A stretch of 32,248 nucleotides of DNA from Candidatus Delongbacteria bacterium (GTDB lineage Bacteria > UBA4055), in assembly GCA_007124045.1 (NCBI GenBank), contig SLFX01000152.1, forward strand, positions 1 to 32,248, in the 5' to 3' direction. Position numbers and translations under genes: made by a program. Under the pieces are notes generated by a model. It was given only the letters and a program-made list of their open reading frames with translations. It ran no database searches and was not told the DNA's origin. This document shows positions 8,127 to 15,611 of this stretch, one piece after another. Position 1 is the first letter of the stretch, and every line of letters begins with the position of its first letter.

Positions 8127-8142
8127 GATTATTTTATCTTGA
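8123..8142. repeat. inverted repeat overlapping the fusA2 -35 region
   Basis: TCAAGAT and ATCTTGA are perfect 7-bp complements separated by TATTTT. It has no T tract downstream on the minus strand, so it is more likely an operator or hairpin near the promoter than a terminator. Confidence 0.45.
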
Positions 8143-8206
8143 AAAAAGGTGATATTTCACAGCATTCCGAACATTTAATACAAGAAAAAACACTGCAATC
8201 TGTCTG

Positions 8207-9184
8207 CTAGTATCTGTCGGCTGATCCGAGCACATTCCTGTTCTTGTCCATAATCATCTTCTTAAGCTCGTCTCTTGCGGGTCCGAGGTATTTTCTCGGA
8301 TCGAACTCGGACGGGTTCTCGACAAAGACTTTTCTGACGATAGCAGTAACGACCATTCTGCCGTCAGTGTCAATGTTGATCTTGCAGACTGCAGATCCCG
8401 CAGCTTTTCTGAGCTGCTCTTCCGGTACGCCCACTGCGCTCTCCATTTTTCCGCCGTAATGATTTATCATATCGACATATTTGGGCAGGACTGACGATGA
8501 ACCGTGAAGTACTATCGGGAATCCGGGGATCCTTTTCTCGCATTCTTCCAGTATGTCGAACCTGAGCGGCGGAACCGATTCTCCCGGTTTAAGCTTGAAT
8601 TTGTATGCGCCGTGTGAAGTGCCTATTGAGATCGCAAGGCTGTCAACGCCGGTTTTTTTCACGAAATCCTCGACCTCTTCAGGCTTAGTGTAATGGGTGA
8701 CTTCCGAGGAAACTTCATCCTCTATTCCGGCAAGAACTCCGAGTTCTCCCTCGACTGTAACATCTCTTTCATGAGCGTATTCAACCACCTGTTTTGTCAG
8801 TGCGACATTTTCGTCGTAGGGAAGGTGTGATCCGTCTATCATGACAGAAGAAAATCCGTTGTCTATGCAGCTTTTGCAAAGTTCGAATGAATCTCCATGG
8901 TCAAGGTGAAGAGCGATCGGAATGTTGGACCCCATTTCTTTCTTTGCCATTTCTACAGCACCCATGGCCATATACCTCAAGAGTGTGGAGTTCGCATAGT
9001 TTCTCGCGCCTTTCGAGACCTGTACTATCACAGGTGATTTCGATTCGATACAGCCGTAGATGATAGCCTGAAGCTGCTCGAGATTGTTGAAATTATACGC
9101 AGGTACAGCATATTGCCCTTTCATTGCTCTTTCGAACATTTCTTTCGTGTTGGAAAGTCCTAATTCCTTGTAGGTTACTGACAT
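8207..9184 (-). CDS. fba: class II fructose-1,6-bisphosphate aldolase
   Basis: Encodes 325 residues, in the range of class II aldolases. It cleaves fructose-1,6-bisphosphate to dihydroxyacetone phosphate and glyceraldehyde-3-phosphate in glycolysis and works in reverse in gluconeogenesis. The Zn and active-site segments are visible: HLDHG with Asp95 and His96, the Glu of VEGELG (144-149), His191 in TSHGAYKF, and His227 in LHGSSS. The start at 9184 has an excellent AAAGGAG site. A -10-like TATAAT lies about 20 bp before the start codon, so the gene seems to have its own short leader. No clear terminator separates it from fusA2, 165 bp on. A related tagatose-bisphosphate aldolase is possible but less likely. 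Confidence 0.93.
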   Translation of the reverse strand: MSVTYKELGLSNTKEMFERAMKGQYAVPAYNFNNLEQLQAIIYGCIESKSPVIVQVSKGARNYANSTLLRYMAMGAVEMAKKEMGSNIPIALHLDHGDSFELCKSCIDNGFSSVMIDGSHLPYDENVALTKQVVEYAHERDVTVEGELGVLAGIEDEVSSEVTHYTKPEEVEDFVKKTGVDSLAISIGTSHGAYKFKLKPGESVPPLRFDILEECEKRIPGFPIVLHGSSSVLPKYVDMINHYGGKMESAVGVPEEQLRKAAGSAVCKINIDTDGRMVVTAIVRKVFVENPSEFDPRKYLGPARDELKKMIMDKNRNVLGSADRY

Positions 9185-9204
9185 GATACGCTCCTTTTAT
9201 TCAG

Positions 9205-9210
9205 ATTATA
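9205..9210 (-). promoter_or_regulatory. putative -10 element of fba
   Basis: TATAAT on the minus strand, 10 bp before the Shine-Dalgarno. No convincing -35 hexamer is found at 16-18 bp, so only the -10 element is called. Confidence 0.3.
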
Positions 9211-9266
9211 GTTTTTTTGTAATATAAGAAAATCCGGCCGTTAAACCTAAACTAAAATTAAAAATT

Positions 9267-10430
9267 TTACCGGAAAAGGTCTTCAAGATAGAATTTTTTT
9301 ATACCGAGAAATTTTTTAAGACAGCAGATCCTTTCAAGATAAACAGAATGTTCGGCGGTTTTCTTTTTCCTTACGGCGGTAATCATAATGTTTTTGTGCG
9401 TGTGTTCGTCTGAAATATATTCGAAAATCTTCGTTTTGTAGCCGTTGGCTTCAAGCATGAGTGCTCTTAAGGCGTCAGTAGCCATTTCAGCCATCCTCTC
9501 CTCAAGTATTCCATGTCTGGTTATTTCTTTCAGCCCGTTCTCAATGTGAAACTGTTTCCTGATCTGTTTGTGGCAGCACGGTGACACTATTATGGCTTCG
9601 GCTCCGGAGCTGATACCCTTATAGATCGCGTCGTCAGTGGCTGTATCACAGGCATGAAGCGCGATAAGAATGTCGCAGGCGGGTATGTCAAAATCGGAAA
9701 TGCTTCCCTGAAGAAATTTCAGTCCTGTGTATCCGCACTCTGATGCTATTCCGTTACACATGCGGACAAGATCTTCTCTGTATTCTATCCCGGTCATATC
9801 GGTTTCTGTCTTAAGACCGTTAACAAAGAAATCATAAACCGAGAAAGTCAGGTATCCCTTGCCTGACCCCATATCAAATACAGTAAGCTTTTCTTTGTCT
9901 TTCAATTCCGAAGAGTCAATGATCCCGTCAATAGTTTCAACAAAGCGGTTGATCTGCCTGAACTTTCCACTCATCCCTTCATTCAACATGCCGTTTTTAG
10001 TAATGCCGAGCCCTTCTAGATAGATATTATTGTCAAGGCTGATCATCCTTTTCTTCTTCATATTATGTTCGGTTGAAAATTCAGATTCGCTGTGTGCGGG
10101 GTGCGATTTCTTAAAAAGTATCTTTCCTTTCTTCGTCCGCCTGAAAGAATAATCTGCTTCAGTGGTGAAAATTACGCATAAGGTCAATGTATTTCCGAAA
10201 AGTTCTTCCGCAAGGGCTAAACCTTTCTTGATATCGTGATTTTTTGTTTCAGTTTTGATCCTGTAAGTGTATAGAAATGAAAGTTTAGGTCCGTTTTTAA
10301 GTTCGATCAGCCTTACTGTCACCTTGTTAAGATCACCCTTTTTATCGTCCGGTGAAGAAAGTATAAGACGAATGAAGGTCTTGCCGGTAACTGATGCGGA
10401 TATGATCGTTTGTATATCTATTCCCTTCAT
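9267..10430 (-). CDS. class I SAM-dependent methyltransferase (Methyltransf_32-like)
   Basis: Encodes 387 residues. Residues 1-120 form a lysine-rich N-terminal region of unknown role. From about 160 the Rossmann-type methyltransferase core follows: the SAM-binding motif DMGSGKGY (186-193), an acidic GIEYRED strand end, and the segment LHACDTATDDAI (258-269) followed by SPCCHK (283-288). The HACDTATD and PCCH pair is characteristic of a family that includes METTL25-like and related proteins; an RNA or protein substrate is likely but unknown. The ATG at 10430 has no Shine-Dalgarno, and a TATATT element sits only 7 nt before it, so the mRNA may be leaderless. It stands alone between fba and the tRNA-Ser genes. 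Confidence 0.85.
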   Translation of the reverse strand: MKGIDIQTIISASVTGKTFIRLILSSPDDKKGDLNKVTVRLIELKNGPKLSFLYTYRIKTETKNHDIKKGLALAEELFGNTLTLCVIFTTEADYSFRRTKKGKILFKKSHPAHSESEFSTEHNMKKKRMISLDNNIYLEGLGITKNGMLNEGMSGKFRQINRFVETIDGIIDSSELKDKEKLTVFDMGSGKGYLTFSVYDFFVNGLKTETDMTGIEYREDLVRMCNGIASECGYTGLKFLQGSISDFDIPACDILIALHACDTATDDAIYKGISSGAEAIIVSPCCHKQIRKQFHIENGLKEITRHGILEERMAEMATDALRALMLEANGYKTKIFEYISDEHTHKNIMITAVRKKKTAEHSVYLERICCLKKFLGIKKFYLEDLFR

Positions 10431-10437
10431 GTACTGA

Positions 10438-10443
10438 AATATA
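10438..10443 (-). promoter_or_regulatory. putative -10 element 7 nt before the methyltransferase ATG
   Basis: TATATT on the minus strand, matching the -10 sequence at most promoters in this window. The -35 region is poor (TGGTAA at 17 bp). If used, transcription would begin at or within 1 nt of the start codon. Confidence 0.35.
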
Positions 10444-10469
10444 AACAGAACATTTAAATATTACCATAA

Positions 10470-10499
10470 AAAAGACAGTTCGTTTCAGAACTGTCTTTT
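10470..10499 (-). terminator. terminator of the tRNA-Ser pair
   Basis: A 12-bp perfect stem (10470-10481 with 10488-10499) and a 6-nt loop, with T runs on both sides, just after the tRNA-Ser(GCT) 3' end. It separates the tRNAs from the methyltransferase gene. Confidence 0.85.
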
Positions 10500-10502
10500 T
10501 AA

Positions 10503-10590
10503 CGGGGAACACAGGATTCGAACCTGCGGTACAGTATTACCGTACGACGGTTTAGCAAACCGCTGCTTTAAGCCACTCAGCCAATTCCCC
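10503..10590 (-). tRNA. tRNA-Ser (anticodon GCT)
   Basis: An 88-nt class II tRNA read on the minus strand. The acceptor GGGGAAT pairs with GTTCCCC (one T-G pair). The anticodon loop TTGCTAA gives GCT, reading AGC and AGU. It has the long variable arm expected of serine tRNAs, the T loop TTCGAAT and discriminator G. The CCA end is not encoded. It is cotranscribed with the tRNA-Ser(TGA) 13 bp upstream. Confidence 0.95.
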
Positions 10591-10603
10591 TATATCAAAA
10601 AAG

Positions 10604-10687
10604 CGGAGGATGAGGGACTCGAACCCCCAAGTGGTCACCCACGGCGGTTTTCAAGACCGCTGCCTTACCAATTAGGACTAATCCTCC
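10604..10687 (-). tRNA. tRNA-Ser (anticodon TGA)
   Basis: An 84-nt class II tRNA on the minus strand. The acceptor GGAGGAT pairs with ATCCTCC, and the anticodon stem GCGGT/ACCGC is perfect. The loop CTTGAAA gives TGA, reading UCN codons. The variable arm GTGG/CCAC is clear, and the discriminator is G without encoded CCA. It is the first gene of the tandem pair and has its own promoter at 10722-10750. Confidence 0.95.
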
Positions 10688-10690
10688 GTT

Positions 10691-10707
10691 GCCGGAGAAA
10701 CTCCGCC
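10691..10707 (-). other. hairpin in the leader of the tRNA-Ser transcript
   Basis: Seven-base arms GGCGGAG and CTCCGGC (one mismatch) enclose TTT, directly 5' of the first tRNA. It may shape the precursor for processing by RNase P or other nucleases; it has no T tract to make it a terminator on this strand. Confidence 0.35.
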
Positions 10708-10721
10708 TTTTCAGGACTGCA

Positions 10722-10750
10722 AATATAAAACTATTTTAAGTTGAAGTCAA
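10722..10750 (-). promoter_or_regulatory. sigma70-type promoter of the tRNA-Ser pair
   Basis: On the minus strand TTGACT (10750-10745), 17 bp, TATATT (10727-10722). The -35 element lies within the last codons of the upstream 181-residue gene. Confidence 0.7.
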
Positions 10751-11281
10751 TTGTTTTTTCGTGCAAATACTGTCAAAAAATTTTCGGTAAACAACTCTGT
10801 ACGCAGGCTTATAACTGTCTCTGTAAATATCGGAATGATGTACTGCGGGGAATGACTTTAATTCAACGGAGCGGAAAAAGTCATCAAGATCTCCGGTGTC
10901 AAAAAATATTTTTTCAGTTTTTGCCATGTTTGTTATGGTTTTCCAGTAATTTTTTAAATTTGAAATTTCCGGCCGGAAATCATTTGCTGTTGCTATAAAC
11001 GCATCCAAAAGACTGCTGATGTCTCCTTCTGATTTTACAAAAGGTCTGAGGTTAACTCTCACAAGGCCGTTTGTTTTGCAAATCGGATCTATAATATCCC
11101 TGTCGCTGTAAATGTCCATTGAAACGATTTCCTTTTTTATCCATTTTTCTGCCGAACTCCGGTCGGGTACAGCATGTCCGGGACCCATTGCAGCCTGAAA
11201 AGCCAGTTTATACAGATCGGTGATTTTCATAGACGGGTAAGTTATGATGTGGTGTTTGACGATATTTTCAAAATCAGACAT
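10736..11281 (-). CDS. conserved-looking cytoplasmic protein of unknown function
   Basis: Encodes 181 residues with no signal peptide or membrane span. The most distinctive segment is YKLAFQAAMGPGHAV (24-38), a Gln/Gly-Pro-Gly-His motif that looks catalytic or structural. It is followed by an acidic segment with LVRVNLRPF (73-81) and a C-terminal HHSDIYRDSYKPAYRVV patch (about 148-164) rich in His, Asp, Tyr and Arg. I recall GPGH-type motifs in uncharacterised bacterial proteins but cannot attach a function. The ATG is preceded by CGGAG. Its 3' end carries the -35 element of the tRNA-Ser promoter. A promoter candidate for the gene itself is at 11316-11344. Confidence 0.8.
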   Translation of the reverse strand: MSDFENIVKHHIITYPSMKITDLYKLAFQAAMGPGHAVPDRSSAEKWIKKEIVSMDIYSDRDIIDPICKTNGLVRVNLRPFVKSEGDISSLLDAFIATANDFRPEISNLKNYWKTITNMAKTEKIFFDTGDLDDFFRSVELKSFPAVHHSDIYRDSYKPAYRVVYRKFFDSICTKKQLTST

Positions 11282-11315
11282 TTTGTTCTCCGTTCAAAAA
11301 CAAATTATACTGCTA

Positions 11316-11344
11316 AAAATATTTAATAATAAATTAAAAATCAA
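11316..11344 (-). promoter_or_regulatory. putative promoter of the 181-residue protein gene
   Basis: Minus-strand TTGATT (11344-11339), 17 bp, TATTTT (11321-11316). It is divergent from the hemW promoter about 14 bp away. Confidence 0.45.
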
Positions 11345-11357
11345 TGCAGAATTTTGG

Positions 11358-11387
11358 TTGTTTATTCTTCAGCAAAGTGATTATATT
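11358..11387 (+). promoter_or_regulatory. putative promoter close to the hemW start
   Basis: TTGTTT (11358-11363), 18 bp, TATATT (11382-11387). Only 10 nt separate the -10 element from the ATG, leaving room for at most a few nucleotides of leader. Confidence 0.45.
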
Positions 11388-11397
11388 TGTAAGCAGT

Positions 11398-12519
11398 ATG
11401 AAGTTCAGCCATATATACATACACTTTCCTTTCTGTCTCTCCAAATGTCCCTATTGTGATTTCTACTCTGTCTCAGGTTTAAATAAAGATGCTTTTTCAG
11501 ATTACATCAGTCGTTTAATATCCGAGATCGGATTATACCGCGGCATGACATCAAATAAAGTCAAATCCTTATATTTTGGAGGAGGTACTCCGTCTCTGCT
11601 TACTTCTGAAGAGATCGAAAAAATAATGCAGATGTTTAGTTTTGATGAGGATGCAGAGATTACTGTTGAGGTTAATCCTGCAACTGCGGACGAAGACAAG
11701 CTCAAAGCCTTTTTTAAAACAGGGATCAACCGTATATCTCTCGGTGTTCAGTCCTTCATTAACCGGGATCTTCGTGTTCTGGGCAGAAAACATTCTGCGG
11801 AAGATGTTTACAGGACATTCAGGATATTAAGGTCGGCCGGATACGATAATATAAGCATAGATCTGATGATAGCAGTTCCGGGTCAGACACCGGCCTCGAT
11901 TATTTACAACGCCATGGAAACAGCATTGCTTGATCCTGAACATGTTTCGGTGTATATCCTCACCTATTATGAAGAGACTCTTTTTTACAAAATGCTTGAA
12001 TCGGGCAGAATAGCAAAAACTGATGATGATGTCGAATGTGAATATTTTGATCTTATGTCCGAAATTTTGTGCAGGAAAGGTTATCACAGATATGAGGTCT
12101 CTAATTTTTCCAAATCCGGAATGAATTCGCAACACAATCTTAATGTCTGGAATTTTGGAAATTATCTCGGTTTCGGACCTTCTGCATACTCATGTAAATC
12201 AGGAATACGGAAAAAAAATCCTGATGAACTTGTTGAATATTTGAGAAATATTGACGAAGGCAGGATCCATAACTTCAGACCGTCCGGTGAAAATTCAGCT
12301 GAAACGAAAAAGGATTTTATTATGCTTGGGATGAGGAAGACCGAAGGCGTAGATGTACGGGAATACAAGAAAACATTCGGAACCTCTATATATGATGATT
12401 ACGGCGGGAAGATAAAAGAGCTTATTCTAAAAGGTTTGATAACGGCAGATGACAGGTTTTTGAAGGTGAGGGAAAACAGGATGAATATTCTAAACTCAAT
12501 ACTTTGCGAGATAATTTAA
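11398..12519 (+). CDS. hemW: HemW-type radical SAM protein (heme chaperone, HemN-like)
   Basis: Encodes 373 residues. The start at 11398 gives the family N terminus (KFSHIYIHFPFC); an upstream in-frame start at 11344 would include the promoter. The 4Fe-4S radical SAM cysteines are Cys13, Cys17 and Cys20 in CLSKCPYCDF. The fourth cysteine of true HemN is replaced here (CDF), which marks the HemW group, shown in some bacteria to bind and deliver heme rather than oxidise coproporphyrinogen. The SAM-binding GGGTPS and the C-terminal HemW-like domain follow. No Shine-Dalgarno precedes the ATG. It converges with queE, with 22 bp between stops and no strong terminator. No other heme genes are near. 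Confidence 0.9.
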   Translation: MKFSHIYIHFPFCLSKCPYCDFYSVSGLNKDAFSDYISRLISEIGLYRGMTSNKVKSLYFGGGTPSLLTSEEIEKIMQMFSFDEDAEITVEVNPATADEDKLKAFFKTGINRISLGVQSFINRDLRVLGRKHSAEDVYRTFRILRSAGYDNISIDLMIAVPGQTPASIIYNAMETALLDPEHVSVYILTYYEETLFYKMLESGRIAKTDDDVECEYFDLMSEILCRKGYHRYEVSNFSKSGMNSQHNLNVWNFGNYLGFGPSAYSCKSGIRKKNPDELVEYLRNIDEGRIHNFRPSGENSAETKKDFIMLGMRKTEGVDVREYKKTFGTSIYDDYGGKIKELILKGLITADDRFLKVRENRMNILNSILCEII

Positions 12520-12541
12520 AAAGTCGAAAAAACGAATTGTT

Positions 12542-13186
12542 TTATCTTCCCTTTTCATCTTTCCAAATATATTTATGAAGCTGTATCTGGTACCTCGCAT
12601 CAAGTCTGTCATTTATGATCAGTTCGGCTATTTCTCTGTCTGTAATACTTGCGCAGGAAGTTCGGGATATGAGGACTTTATGTTTTTTTTCCAGGCCGTA
12701 TTGCTTTATGAGCGTTTTCATTGTCTCGTAGTCTTTAATGTCCGAAACTACGAATTTTATTTCGTCGTTTTTCGTCATTAAAGAAAGGTTGTTATATAAA
12801 AAACTGCCGTATTCTCCCGAACCGGGAAGTTTGATATCAACAATTTTAATGATATCTTTGCTAAGGCCTTTTAAAGAAACGCTTCCGTTCGTTTCAATAA
12901 GAATAGTTTTATCCTTTTTAATCAATGCCAGAGTTTTCAAAAGTTCCTTTTTCTGTAAAAGAGGTTCTCCGCCGGTAAATTCGACAATATTTGTTTCAGA
13001 GGAGTTGATAAGAGCGGCAAGTTTTTCCGGATGGTACGGAGTGCCTTCATGACCAGAGGCGTATAGGGTATCACACCATGTGCAGTTCAAATTGCATCCC
13101 GAAAGTCTGATAAACATACACGGAAGACCTGAGTAGGATGATTCTCCCTGGATAGAAGTAAATATTTCACAGACAATTAACGGCAT
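12542..13186 (-). CDS. queE: 7-carboxy-7-deazaguanine synthase (radical SAM)
   Basis: Encodes 214 residues, the usual size. It rearranges 6-carboxytetrahydropterin to 7-carboxy-7-deazaguanine in the queuosine pathway. EIFTSIQGE (7-15) is the family N terminus, and Cys31, Cys35 and Cys38 (CNLNCTWCDT) bind the 4Fe-4S cluster. EFTGGEPLLQ is the SAM-binding glycine motif. The start is fixed by the close TGA-G-ATG junction with the upstream 765-residue gene, 1 nt away, showing translational coupling. No queC, queD or queF is in the window, so the partner gene is the unusual one here. Confidence 0.93.
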   Translation of the reverse strand: MPLIVCEIFTSIQGESSYSGLPCMFIRLSGCNLNCTWCDTLYASGHEGTPYHPEKLAALINSSETNIVEFTGGEPLLQKKELLKTLALIKKDKTILIETNGSVSLKGLSKDIIKIVDIKLPGSGEYGSFLYNNLSLMTKNDEIKFVVSDIKDYETMKTLIKQYGLEKKHKVLISRTSCASITDREIAELIINDRLDARYQIQLHKYIWKDEKGR

Positions 13187-13187
13187 C

Positions 13188-15485
13188 TCAATAGACCTTT
13201 AGACTTTCTCCACTTTTGCAGGAAATCAGTTTTTTTTCTATTTCACACAGTGTCCTGTCGGATATGTTTCTGATATAATTATATGTCACGATCTTTTCTT
13301 TTTTGTATTCATCGGGTATTAGAGGGTCGTTTTTAATTGAGATTGAGAAGTCCTTTTCGTATTCTGCGGGAACCAGTATCAGATGATTTCCGCAAAGTTT
13401 ATTTTTTATGACCATATCAATTTCGCTTCGTTCAAACGGTATAATGAATATCTGAGGATCGCTGAGCGAGAATTTTTTGTAGAACTCATATTCATCAGAA
13501 AAAGGTTCAATCAGATTAAGAGCTTCAGCAAATTTTTCACGGTCATGAAAAAAATCGCACCAGCTCGAACCGAAATTAATTATCTTGGTAAGCTCTTTGG
13601 ATATGAGGCTGTAGGACTGATCGCCTGCACTTGCCGTTTTGTTCAGTGCGGAAAGGTAAATATCTTTTGCGATATGCTGATAATTGCCTATAAGATCTGA
13701 GAAAATAAAGACCTGTTTGCCTTCAGCGAGTTTCTCTCTGATGAGGTCTGAAGGAATTGGAGAATATGGATATGTCCGGTTAGCGCAGTTTATAAAATGA
13801 TCGTAATATGACATATCGACTTCGCCACCGGTCATCAGAGTTGTATCTTCATCGGAGAAATATTTAAAATAGAGAGACTTTTTCGATGCATCTCTAATTT
13901 CGACTGCAGCGGAACCCGGAACAACCCCTGAGTTGAAGAATTTTATGTTTACAGTATTTTTGTAGTTGTATCCTTTGCCCTCAGGCGTTATTCTTATAAC
14001 CCTTTCATTAATGGACTCAATGTCCTGACGGTCATACCCAATGTTGTTTTCAGAGGATATGTTCATCACGGGACTGTTTAGTTCCTTAATCCACTTAAGC
14101 CTTGATATCTTATAGGATATATCCGAAGTGAAAAGTTTTGCTCCCGGATTGTTTTTCATCAGTGAAGGAATGACATCAGTCTGAGAACCTCTTGCATTGG
14201 ACATCACCACGATATCGACTTCGGTTTCTGTTATCGGGACCTCAGGATCGAAAACAATCTTAACTCCGCTAATATCGGTTATAACTGATGTCTTTTCTGC
14301 TTCCTGAGCCGATGAAACGGTCATATAGTTGTTAACCTCAGAAAGTTCTATCCTGTTGGAAATTGATACCAGCCTTTCTGTTATCTGAGTTTTCAAATCT
14401 GTTTTGAGCTCCACAAATACTGTATCAAAATTCATGCTTCCAAGTCTTGCCTGGTTTTGAAAATACGGTTCAACAGCTTTCGAAAGCTCCTTGTTTCCTG
14501 TAAATATCACCAGATACTTGCCTGTAGTTTTTTCAAACAACATGTTTTTGACAAAGAAATTTTCATTAAGGAGTGAGTTTTTGAGTTTGAACTGAGTGAG
14601 TGCGGTGTCTATCTTCTCTCTTACGAAAATATAATTCTGATAGAAGCTGTTGAGATAGCTGAGATTTTTTCCTTCTTCAGGGCATATAACGATATCGTAT
14701 TTTTCGCACATGTGCTCTCTGATCTCTTTAAATACTTTAAGAAGGTTTTTGTAGAACTTACCGTAGTTGGTATCCGGTTCGGAGATAAAATTCACTACAT
14801 AACCCGAGCCGTGTCTGTAGCTTATATCCAGAATTCTTTCGGTTATGGAAATTGTGGGCTGTCTGCTCTCAAATATAATTTTGTTAAAAATCGTTTCATT
14901 GATTTTTACGAAATTTTCGATGATCTCTTTGATCTCTCTCGGGCTTTTGGACGATTTTTTTGGGGTGAAATCAAGCTCTTTTTTTACAGGCCCGGCAACT
15001 ATTTCTTCTTTTGGCAAAGATTCCTGTTCCTGTTCGCGAATACCGTATACTTTATTTTGGATGTGATCGTAAAGTTCTTTTTTGAGATTGTTGAAACTGT
15101 TTGTTTTTTTATCAATAGATGCATTAATTTCTTTCCTGATATTTTCTGTAAGATCATTTTTCGCGGAATCAATAATTTTTTTGAGGCATGAAATGTCGTA
15201 ATAAAGTTCTTCTGCGAAAGGTTTTTTAGAAAAGTCTTCAATATAGATACTGATGTCTTCATCAATAAAATTCTCTTCATGTTCGATAATGCCATCATCG
15301 AAACTCTCAAGTTCCTGTTCTGCCTGTTTTAAAAGAGATATGTTCTGGTTTTTTACAATATCGGGCATACTGTCATAATCAAGTCCGCTTAAATAATCAA
15401 CGGTATCCCTATTTTTTTTAATCTTTTCCAGAATATCGCGTCTGATCTTTATGCCTCTAATCAGTTCTTTTATGGGTTCATTCAT
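13188..15485 (-). CDS. probable degenerate beta-CASP metallo-beta-lactamase-fold protein with a long N-terminal extension
   Basis: Encodes 765 residues; GGAGAACGG precedes the ATG. Residues 1-190 are charged and helical, with probable coiled coil (100-150). Residues 190-385 are unassigned. From about 390 the order of motifs follows beta-CASP nucleases: an opening like GAxEVxxS (SSAQEAEKTS, 391-400) and KIVFDP; then VDIVVMSNARGSQTD (423-437), where SHAHxDH would be; FFNSGVVPGSAAVEI (516-530), where a GH-xGSA segment would be; and SLYFKYFSDEDTTL (537-550), in place of YSGDFS. A cap-like region and DPQIFIIPF (676-684) follow. Every zinc ligand appears replaced (Asn430, Arg432, Ser434, Gln435, Val521, Tyr542), so it should not be an active nuclease. 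RNA binding is a plausible guess. It is coupled to queE. Confidence 0.6.
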   Translation of the reverse strand: MNEPIKELIRGIKIRRDILEKIKKNRDTVDYLSGLDYDSMPDIVKNQNISLLKQAEQELESFDDGIIEHEENFIDEDISIYIEDFSKKPFAEELYYDISCLKKIIDSAKNDLTENIRKEINASIDKKTNSFNNLKKELYDHIQNKVYGIREQEQESLPKEEIVAGPVKKELDFTPKKSSKSPREIKEIIENFVKINETIFNKIIFESRQPTISITERILDISYRHGSGYVVNFISEPDTNYGKFYKNLLKVFKEIREHMCEKYDIVICPEEGKNLSYLNSFYQNYIFVREKIDTALTQFKLKNSLLNENFFVKNMLFEKTTGKYLVIFTGNKELSKAVEPYFQNQARLGSMNFDTVFVELKTDLKTQITERLVSISNRIELSEVNNYMTVSSAQEAEKTSVITDISGVKIVFDPEVPITETEVDIVVMSNARGSQTDVIPSLMKNNPGAKLFTSDISYKISRLKWIKELNSPVMNISSENNIGYDRQDIESINERVIRITPEGKGYNYKNTVNIKFFNSGVVPGSAAVEIRDASKKSLYFKYFSDEDTTLMTGGEVDMSYYDHFINCANRTYPYSPIPSDLIREKLAEGKQVFIFSDLIGNYQHIAKDIYLSALNKTASAGDQSYSLISKELTKIINFGSSWCDFFHDREKFAEALNLIEPFSDEYEFYKKFSLSDPQIFIIPFERSEIDMVIKNKLCGNHLILVPAEYEKDFSISIKNDPLIPDEYKKEKIVTYNYIRNISDRTLCEIEKKLISCKSGESLKVY

Positions 15486-15519
15486 TATCCGTTCTCCGTT
15501 TTATTTTCTTAAGGCCGTC

Positions 15520-15548
15520 AATATATGCTATAAAAATTATAAAATCAA
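15520..15548 (-). promoter_or_regulatory. promoter of the beta-CASP-like/queE unit
   Basis: Minus-strand TTGATT (15548-15543), 17 bp, TATATT (15525-15520). It gives a leader of about 28 nt containing the Shine-Dalgarno. It is divergent from the ribD promoter. Confidence 0.65.
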
Positions 15549-15574
15549 GAGTGTTTGGCATTTCACTTTATCGT

Positions 15575-15603
15575 TTGCCTTACGCCATCATATACTTTAT
15601 ATT
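15575..15603 (+). promoter_or_regulatory. promoter close to the ribD start
   Basis: TTGCCT (15575-15580), 17 bp, TATATT (15598-15603). Just 8 nt lie between the -10 element and the ATG, which predicts a leaderless or nearly leaderless mRNA and leaves no space for an FMN riboswitch. Confidence 0.65.
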
Positions 15604-15611
15604 ACAGTGTT

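Noticed and set aside
8123-8142. Inverted repeat as the fba terminator
   Set aside because: No T tract follows on the minus strand and it overlaps a promoter-like -35; it is kept only as a repeat.
14712-15191. 159-codon open frame on the plus strand, rich in Phe and Ile
   Set aside because: It is antisense to the 765-residue gene, has no ribosome site, and its composition is that expected from reading Lys/Glu-rich coding sequence backwards.
15604-15611. FMN riboswitch before ribD
   Set aside because: Only 8 nt separate the -10 element and the start codon, so no leader RNA exists for it.
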